Shown here: positions 23,732 to 28,638 of the stretch, piece after piece | Numbering within the stretch: the first letter of the stretch is position 1 | Layout: each line of letters starts with the position of its first letter | Assembly: GCA_002383285.1 (NCBI GenBank) | Contig: DFXU01000059.1 | Coordinates: 1-28,638 of the forward strand | DNA length: 28,638 nucleotides | Direction: 5' to 3' | DNA from: Caryophanales bacterium UBA4100 | GTDB lineage: Bacteria; Bacillota; Bacilli; Paenibacillales; UBA4045 | Notes under the pieces: model-generated | The model's database searches: none | Seen by the model: only the letters and a program-made list of their open reading frames with translations | Told to the model about the DNA's origin: nothing | Translations under genes and position numbers: made by a program

Positions 23732-25060
23732 ATGATTAAACGATTTCTATCTTTAGCCATTGTATCGGTTGTCATCCTCGCATTGCTAGCCGCGTGTGGA
23801 TCGAATAATGGTAATAATGTGTCATCGGAGAATACGGCACCTAAGAATACACCATCCCAGAATACGGACAAGGCAGAAGCAGATGAAGCTAAGCCTGCAA
23901 CGATCTACATGTTCATTAACCAGCCAGAATATACAGATGCGTTCAATGCCTTTGTAGAGGAATATAAGAAGGTTAAACCGAACGTGACAATCCAATTGGA
24001 GATAATGCAAGCCGATTATCCAACGATTCTTAAATCCAAGATCGCTTCAGGCAGCATTCCAGACGTATTCGCTTCAACAGCGGGCGGAGAAATTAAGCTG
24101 TACGAGGAGTATACTGCGGATCTAACGAATGAGCCTCTAGCTCAGGTGATGGACGATGCTGCTAAGGGCAATATGTCCTACAACGGCAAAGTATATGGTA
24201 TTCCAATTAAAGGAAATTTATTTAACCTCATCTATAATAAGAAAATGTTTGAAGAAGCAGGTATCGCAGCTGCACCTAAAACGACAACAGAGCTTATGGA
24301 TGCCATCGCTAAGCTAGAAGCTAAGGGAATTACACCTTTTGCTTATGCATATAAAGAGTGGTGGGTACAGAAGCACATCTTCCAGCATTTCCTTAATGCT
24401 GAGACAGATGATACAGAAAAATTAGTTAATGAATTTATAGCGGGTACTACAACCTTCAATGATCATCCGGAATTGTTAAAGTTCTTCGATTTTATTGACT
24501 TGACGATTAAGCACGGTATGCCTAAACCGCTTGAGAGAGATTATAGCGCTGGTATTACTGACTTCGCTACCGGTAAAGCCGCGATGATGGTTGGTCAAGG
24601 CGCATGGGTAGAAGAAGGTATTATGCAGATCGATCCTGAAATGGAGATTGGTGTTGCAGGCTACCCTGTGAATGAAGATCCAACAGATGCAATGATCATC
24701 ACAGGTGCTGACCAAGCGTTACGAATTAATAAGGATTCTAAGGTACTGCAAGAAACACTAGATTTCTTCAACTGGCTGTACACATCAGATTACGGTAAAG
24801 CTTGGTTCTCTAACGTAGCTAAGGTTATTCCACCGCTTAAGGATGTAGCCTACCCAGAATTGCAAATGCCACAAGCGATGAAAGCTATCGTGGATAGTGG
24901 AGAGAAGACTGGTCAATTAGCTGTTGCTTACTCCTTGGATAGCTTCCACCAGAAGTTCGGCGAAATCATGCAAGCTTACATTGTTGGTGGACCGAGCACA
25001 CGTGATAAAGCGGTCGGAGAAATAGAGAAAGCCTGGATTCAGCTAGGCGCACCTAAGTGA
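23732..25060 (+). CDS. Sugar ABC transporter substrate-binding lipoprotein (SBP family 1)
   Basis: A 442-residue lipoprotein. The signal peptide ends in the lipobox LLAAC, with the lipidated cysteine at position 22, followed by a Ser/Asn-rich linker (GSNNGNNVSSENTAPKN). The mature part is a family 1 solute-binding fold: TIYMFINQPEYTDAFNAFVEEYKK, VTIQLEIMQADYPTILKSKIASGSIPDVFAS, NGKVYGIPIKGNLFNLIYNKKMF and FATGKAAMMVGQGAW. It captures a sugar outside the membrane for the permeases at 18298-20017. GGAGGGG lies 7-8 nt before ATG 23732. It has its own promoter region with a candidate cre and a direct repeat, and a strong terminator at 25085-25131, so it is a separate transcript, as often seen for highly expressed binding proteins. 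The sugar specificity cannot be read. Confidence 0.95.
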   Translation: MIKRFLSLAIVSVVILALLAACGSNNGNNVSSENTAPKNTPSQNTDKAEADEAKPATIYMFINQPEYTDAFNAFVEEYKKVKPNVTIQLEIMQADYPTILKSKIASGSIPDVFASTAGGEIKLYEEYTADLTNEPLAQVMDDAAKGNMSYNGKVYGIPIKGNLFNLIYNKKMFEEAGIAAAPKTTTELMDAIAKLEAKGITPFAYAYKEWWVQKHIFQHFLNAETDDTEKLVNEFIAGTTTFNDHPELLKFFDFIDLTIKHGMPKPLERDYSAGITDFATGKAAMMVGQGAWVEEGIMQIDPEMEIGVAGYPVNEDPTDAMIITGADQALRINKDSKVLQETLDFFNWLYTSDYGKAWFSNVAKVIPPLKDVAYPELQMPQAMKAIVDSGEKTGQLAVAYSLDSFHQKFGEIMQAYIVGGPSTRDKAVGEIEKAWIQLGAPK

Positions 25061-25084
25061 TGACGTCTGACTGAACGAACAAAT

Positions 25085-25131
25085 AACTCAACTCACGCCC
25101 TTTAACTTGGGAGCGGAGTTGAGTTTTTTTG
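25085..25131 (+). terminator. Rho-independent terminator after binding-protein gene
   Basis: AACTCAACTC (25085-25094) pairs exactly with GAGTTGAGTT (25116-25125), with a GC-containing inner stem, followed by a T-run. It starts 24 bp after the stop codon. Confidence 0.9.
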
Positions 25132-25236
25132 TTTAGCCTAGATAGATAAGTATTTCACAGGTTATTGAGATGAATTTGAGTTATTATTGATGAATGAGGC
25201 GATCGAATAGCTCGAATAGCTTGGCGGCTCGAATAT

Positions 25237-25250
25237 TTTAATCGATTACA
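25237..25250 (+). promoter_or_regulatory. Candidate cre site just upstream of cupin gene
   Basis: TTTAATCGATTACA matches TGWAANCGNTNWCA except for T in place of the conserved G at position 2. It shares the AATCGAT centre with the 23619-23632 site and lies 22 bp before ATG 25272. Confidence 0.3.
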
Positions 25251-25271
25251 TGAGAGGAGATGTCCTTCAAT

Positions 25272-25904
25272 ATGCCGATAATTAAGGAGAATGGGGTATT
25301 CCCGCAATGGTGTGAGCTTCAGAGCTTTGAGATTGTTCGTCCGTTTGGAGACGAACGTTTACATTTTGCTAGAAAAGGTGTTAAGGAAAAATTGATGATT
25401 GCTGAAGGTCGATGTGATGTTCACATAGGGGGTCAAAGCTTCAGAGCCAGCAAGTGTGAACAATTCAATAGTGTGCTAGCGGATGAGAGCTTCGAGGTGT
25501 CGAATGCAGAGGAAGGTACGGTTATTATACGACTGTGTGGTTCATGGGGCGATGTAACTGGTGGGTCTGGATTCTTCGAGATGCATGCGACGACAGAGCC
25601 ACGTAATAGTGGTGACCCAGCCGAATATCCGCGCAATACCGAATTTGACCGCCACTACCATGATTGCGATGAGTATTACATTCTCTATGAAGGCGATGGT
25701 GTGGTTCTCACGGAGTGTAAGCTCTACGACATTATGTCCGGTGACTGCGTAGCGATTGGTAAGGGTCATCATCATGATCTGCCAATTGTGCGGGAGACGG
25801 TGAAGGCTGTATTCTTCGAAACGACTTTGCAAGGTCTTAAGCGATCTGGTCACCTGTGGAATCATACTCATGGTCCGGCTGAGCCTGAACTAGAGCGTGT
25901 GTGA
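25272..25904 (+). CDS. Cupin-domain protein, probable sugar-related
   Basis: A 210-residue soluble protein. The C-terminal half (about 110-190) is a cupin: motif 1 reads DRHYHDCDEYYILYEGDG, with the H-x-H and E metal ligands, and motif 2 reads GDCVAIGKGHHHDLP, with a third histidine. The N-terminal half (KLMIAEGRCDVHIGGQSFRASKCEQF) looks like a second, degenerate cupin barrel without the histidines. Metal binding in the C-terminal half is expected; the reaction is unknown, and a sugar epimerase/isomerase or sensor role is inference from its place in the sugar locus. The start is set at ATG 25272 because GGAG ends 1 nt before the in-frame ATG at 25260, which is too close; spacing to 25272 is 12 nt. 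Confidence 0.8.
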   Translation: MPIIKENGVFPQWCELQSFEIVRPFGDERLHFARKGVKEKLMIAEGRCDVHIGGQSFRASKCEQFNSVLADESFEVSNAEEGTVIIRLCGSWGDVTGGSGFFEMHATTEPRNSGDPAEYPRNTEFDRHYHDCDEYYILYEGDGVVLTECKLYDIMSGDCVAIGKGHHHDLPIVRETVKAVFFETTLQGLKRSGHLWNHTHGPAEPELERV

Positions 25905-25946
25905 AGAATGGCACATCGCCATCACCTGTCAACCTGCAACTAATTA

Positions 25947-25977
25947 TTGCCTTAAACGTCAGAGATAAGTGTATAAT
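25947..25977 (+). promoter_or_regulatory. Candidate SigA promoter of the 223-residue membrane protein
   Basis: TTGCCT (25947-25952) and a perfect TATAAT (25972-25977) with 19-bp spacing, slightly long. The start codon follows 34 bp later. Confidence 0.4.
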
Positions 25978-26011
25978 AGTGAAAGATGTCGAATAATACG
26001 AGGTGATATTA

Positions 26012-26683
26012 ATGAGAAGAAAGAAGAAATCTAGATGGAAACGAGTTGTGCTATGGGGCTCACTCAGTCTAGCTGTTGTTGTGATTACTTCCCTATTCGT
26101 CATGGACTATGCAGTAGATAAGGTTCTTCGTTCGATGAGTGGTATGGATACTATACTCGAAGAGTTAGAAGCCTCTGAATCAACAGATACCCTAAGAGAG
26201 AAAGAGAATACTCATGATGGATCAGATAATTCAACTGCGAATAAATCTGCTGACCTTGGGGGTACTGTAGATAACAACGGAACGGTGGAACAACCTGACC
26301 AGACGAATCATACAAGTCAAACCAATCAGCCAGATCATATTGATCGAGTGAACGAGAACACTGATGCATCCGCTCAAACTGGGGCAGAATCGACATATAA
26401 AGCTGAGGTTTCTACGGATAAGGCTAGAGAAATCGAAGAGAAGGCTTCCGTCAGTGAGAAAGCTACTGTAGCAGCACTGCTTATGAAGAATCTCAATGCC
26501 TCCGATATTAAGCTACTATCTGACCTCGCTTCAGGCGGTCTCAATCTTGAAGAAAAGAAAAAAGCACGAACATTGATCCTAGAGAAGCTCACAGAGGCTG
26601 AATACAATAAATTAATCGGTATTGCTCAGAAATTCGGTGTTAGTCAAGGCAAGCAATATAGTGAGGTCATTAAGGAGGAATAG
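26012..26683 (+). CDS. Membrane-anchored protein of unknown function
   Basis: A 223-residue protein: a basic start (MRRKKKSRWKR), one membrane helix (about 12-32), then a polar, Asn/Gln/Thr/Asp-rich linker (about 60-125, with NKSADLGG, NHTSQTNQPDH) predicted to be disordered, and a charged helical C-terminal domain (about 132-223, SVSEKATVAALLMKNLNASDIKLLSDLASGGL...TEAEYNKLIGIAQKFG). The topology (N-in, C-out) suggests an extracytoplasmic domain on a flexible stalk. I do not recognise the family. The start is ATG 26012, with GAGGTGAT 5-7 nt upstream; the GTG at 26003 overlaps that Shine-Dalgarno. It has its own promoter and a terminator directly after, so it may be unrelated to the sugar locus around it. 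Confidence 0.75.
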   Translation: MRRKKKSRWKRVVLWGSLSLAVVVITSLFVMDYAVDKVLRSMSGMDTILEELEASESTDTLREKENTHDGSDNSTANKSADLGGTVDNNGTVEQPDQTNHTSQTNQPDHIDRVNENTDASAQTGAESTYKAEVSTDKAREIEEKASVSEKATVAALLMKNLNASDIKLLSDLASGGLNLEEKKKARTLILEKLTEAEYNKLIGIAQKFGVSQGKQYSEVIKEE

Positions 26684-26685
26684 TG

Positions 26686-26735
26686 GACTGCCTGCAAAAG
26701 CTGAGAAAGCTAGCAGGGGTCTTTTCTTTTTATTA
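26686..26735 (+). terminator. Rho-independent terminator
   Basis: GACTGCCTGC (26686-26695) pairs imperfectly with GCAGGGGTC (26713-26721), with inner AGCT/AGCT pairing, followed by TTTTCTTTTTATT. It starts 3 bp after the stop of the 223-residue protein. Confidence 0.65.
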
Positions 26736-26779
26736 CTGTAAGTTATGTTGGGAGCTGTGCTGAGAGCTTAAATTACTAC

Positions 26780-26831
26780 ATAAAATTTCCTTTTGACCTT
26801 TATCCCCTTCCCTCAGATCATAATATAGTAG
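26780..26831. repeat. Dispersed 52-bp intergenic repeat, copy B
   Basis: The partner of 17181-17232. Blocks CCTTTTGACCT, TATCCC, CCTCAG and ATCATAA are shared in the same order and spacing apart from 1 bp. Confidence 0.6.
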
Positions 26832-26931
26832 ACCTCTACAGCTCGCGCTAAAAGTAACATGAAGCAAATAGAGTCCCCAAAGACCTCTACACTAGGACAA
26901 TGTTATAAATCATAGTGAACAATGTAGGGTT

Positions 26932-26960
26932 TTGACATAATAGAAGGAGTTCTTTAGTAT
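26932..26960 (+). promoter_or_regulatory. SigA-type promoter of the GHL6-like hydrolase gene
   Basis: A perfect -35 TTGACA (26932-26937), 17-bp spacer and -10 TAGTAT (26955-26960). The start codon is 46 bp downstream. Confidence 0.55.
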
Positions 26961-27006
26961 TTGTTTATATAGTGCAGTTAATCTTCTATTAGCGAGGCGA
27001 TTAAGC

Positions 27007-28638
27007 ATGGGAAACGAGAACAACAAGAAGGTTCCTTGGTACCAGCGCACGTTGCGTTGGGGTCAGACCAATTTTACGGAGATGGATCCCGTTCAGATGG
27101 ATATTGAGATGTGGAGAGAATATTGGCATCGAACACAGGTTCAAGGTTTAATTGTCAATACAGGAGGTATTGTCGCATATTATGCAAGCTCACTTGAATT
27201 GCAGTATCGAGCACAGGGCTTAGGCGATGAAGATTTTCTCGGTGAATTTATATCGTTAGCTAGGAGTGAAGGATTAACCATTCTAGCCAGAATGGATATT
27301 AATAGAGCAACCAAGGATTTCTACGAAGCTCACCCTGACTGGTTTGTCGTACATGCGGATGGAGAACCACATACATCGAACGGGCGCTACTTTTCATGTG
27401 TGAACAGTGACTATTATAAGAAGTATATCCCTCAGGTGCTAGGTGAGGTTATTCGCCTTTATCAGCCTGATGGTTTCACAGATAATAGCTGGACTGGCGT
27501 ATCTCGACACATCATCTGTCATTGCCATAATTGTAAGGTGAAGTTTAAGAAGGCAACTGGCCATCAGCTTCCAATAGCTGCAAGCTGGGAGGATCCGATC
27601 TATCGAAAGTGGATGAAGTGGAACTATAGCTGCCGTATGGAAAATTGGGATTTGTTCAATCGGGTTACACAGGAGCTCGCAGGTCCAGATTGTCTGTGGC
27701 TGGGGATGGTTCATGGAAGTCCAATCAACTCCCATTTCTTCTGTGATCTGAAGGAAGTCGGCGATAGGTCGCAAATCATTATGTGCGATCATCAATCGCG
27801 AACAGCATTAGACGGCTTTGAGATGAATGGATTAACCGGGAACCTGCTTCATTCCCTTGTAGGCTGGGATAACATCGTAACTGAGAGCATGGCTAATTAT
27901 CTCCGTGGGACCCACATGTTCCGTAAAGCGAGCAATCCGCCTAAGGAAACACAGATGTGGATGATCGAAGGAATGCTGGGAGGGATATCTCCTTGGTACC
28001 ATCATATCGGCGCTGTGCACGAGGATAAACGACAGCTCGATAATAGTCCTCCTATCATGCAGTGGCATCAAGAGAATGAAGAATACTTATATAACCGGCT
28101 TCCTGCAGCCAATATTGGATTAGTGTGGAGTCAGGAGAATACAGATTTCTATGGACGTGGTGAGGCAAAAGAAAATGTAGCCCTTCCATGGCACGGGTTT
28201 GTGAAGGCGCTAACTCGAGCAAGAATTCCTTATGTGCCGATACATGCCGACCACATTAGTAGAGATGCTGAACGTCTGGATGTCTTAATTCTGCCAGATC
28301 TAGCAGTGATGACCGATGAGCAATGCGCGGCAGTGCAGCAATTTGTGGAATCGGGAGGAAGTCTAGTATTCACTGGAGCATCTGCAACGCTTGATCAGTG
28401 GGGAGAGAAGAGAAGTGATTTCCCGCTGGAATCCATAACGGGCTTGAGGCATCTGGGCAAGCAAGAGGGATTAGTGGATAATAGACCATTTAATATGGAG
28501 CTGTATGAGGGGCATAATTATATCAGGCTTCCCGAGAACCGTCATCCCGCAGTAAGCGGCTTCGAGAATACCGATATTCTTCCATTCGGTGGCAAGGTGC
28601 ATCGTGTGCTAACCAGTGAACGAATGCACAGTGTGACC
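27007..28638 (+). CDS. GHL6-type putative glycoside hydrolase (3' truncated by window)
   Basis: The frame is open from ATG 27007 to the window end (544 codons), with GAGGCG about 6 nt before the start. There is no signal peptide (MGNENNKKVPWYQRTLRWG), so it is cytoplasmic. The N-terminal ~350 residues look like a TIM-barrel of the hypothetical glycosyl hydrolase 6 (GHL6) group: WGQTNFTEMDPVQMD, QVQGLIVNTGGIVAYY, ILARMDINRATKDFYEAHPDWFV, YQPDGFTDNSW, and the Cys cluster ICHCHNCKVKF (C-x-C-x2-C), a possible metal site. From about residue 380 a beta-galactosidase-trimerisation-like (glutamine amidotransferase-like) domain begins: NIGLVWSQENTDFYG, LDVLILPDLAVMTDEQCAAV, FVESGGSLVFTG. It probably cleaves the oligosaccharide imported by the adjacent transporter. 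The substrate and catalytic acids are not certain. It has its own promoter. Confidence 0.85.
   Translation, partial: MGNENNKKVPWYQRTLRWGQTNFTEMDPVQMDIEMWREYWHRTQVQGLIVNTGGIVAYYASSLELQYRAQGLGDEDFLGEFISLARSEGLTILARMDINRATKDFYEAHPDWFVVHADGEPHTSNGRYFSCVNSDYYKKYIPQVLGEVIRLYQPDGFTDNSWTGVSRHIICHCHNCKVKFKKATGHQLPIAASWEDPIYRKWMKWNYSCRMENWDLFNRVTQELAGPDCLWLGMVHGSPINSHFFCDLKEVGDRSQIIMCDHQSRTALDGFEMNGLTGNLLHSLVGWDNIVTESMANYLRGTHMFRKASNPPKETQMWMIEGMLGGISPWYHHIGAVHEDKRQLDNSPPIMQWHQENEEYLYNRLPAANIGLVWSQENTDFYGRGEAKENVALPWHGFVKALTRARIPYVPIHADHISRDAERLDVLILPDLAVMTDEQCAAVQQFVESGGSLVFTGASATLDQWGEKRSDFPLESITGLRHLGKQEGLVDNRPFNMELYEGHNYIRLPENRHPAVSGFENTDILPFGGKVHRVLTSERMHSVT

Larger units (their letters stand above)
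26684..27006. other. Intergenic region with terminator, dispersed repeat and promoter
   Basis: In order it contains the terminator 26686-26735, copy B of a dispersed repeat (26780-26831), and the well-formed promoter 26932-26960 of the hydrolase gene. No gene is seen. Confidence 0.6.

Noticed and set aside
26671..26700. Possible downstream mini-gene after AAGGAGG at the end of the 223-residue protein
   Set aside because: The AAGGAGG encodes the natural KEE tail, and the putative GTG frame runs straight into the terminator hairpin.
26791..26830. SigA promoter inside the dispersed repeat (TTGACC with CATAAT)
   Set aside because: Spacing is about 20 bp or more with an imperfect -35, and copy A has no gene suitably placed downstream.
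27439..28071. Two minus-strand ORFs in the hydrolase region
   Set aside because: They are antisense shadows of the open GHL6-type frame, which has a promoter, a start and clear family similarity.

Overview
The window looks like chromosomal DNA of a Paenibacillus-type low-to-moderate GC Gram-positive (Bacillota). Supporting signs are strong AGGAGG-type ribosome binding sites, a YesM/YesN-type two-component system beside a sugar ABC transporter that has no ATPase of its own, DUF3231 proteins, copper-amine-oxidase-N stalk proteins and very large secreted repeat proteins. I see no transposase, phage gene, rRNA, tRNA or CRISPR array.

Left part (1-9.7 kb). The 3' end of a secreted protein with InlB-type repeats and a dockerin-like tail is followed by a YdcF-type membrane protein. 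Then come a Dps ferritin-like protein (minus strand), a secreted protein with two copper-amine-oxidase-N-like units, an unrecognised multi-pass membrane protein (minus), a two-gene ABC-2 exporter (plus), and two tandem DUF3231 paralogues (minus). The intergenic DNA between 1.87 and 4.67 kb holds several degenerate repeat arrays. Three of them, with different core sequences, share a spacing near 51-52 bp; a fourth has a 12-bp period.

Middle (9.8-17.9 kb). A VanZ-like membrane protein precedes a 1753-residue secreted protein built from cadherin/Ig-like modules. The stop codon of the large gene overlaps the ribosome binding site of a TPR-containing family 2 glycosyltransferase, so the two are very probably one operon and the enzyme may glycosylate the giant protein. 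A small membrane protein of CBO0543 type and a possible 37-residue ORF lie after it on the minus strand.

Right part (18.2-28.6 kb) is a carbohydrate uptake and use locus. Two CUT1 permeases (minus) are divergent from a sensor kinase and AraC-type response regulator (overlapping by 8 bp), followed by a lipoprotein sugar-binding protein, a cupin protein, a membrane-anchored protein of unknown role and the 5' part (544 codons) of a GHL6-type glycoside hydrolase that runs off the window and is open to the last base. Two sites close to the CcpA cre consensus precede the binding-protein and cupin genes. The likely logic is that the kinase senses an oligosaccharide or cell-surface signal, the regulator switches on the binding protein and permeases, a housekeeping MsmX-type ATPase powers import, and the hydrolase and cupin act on the imported sugar. 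The substrate cannot be read from the sequence.
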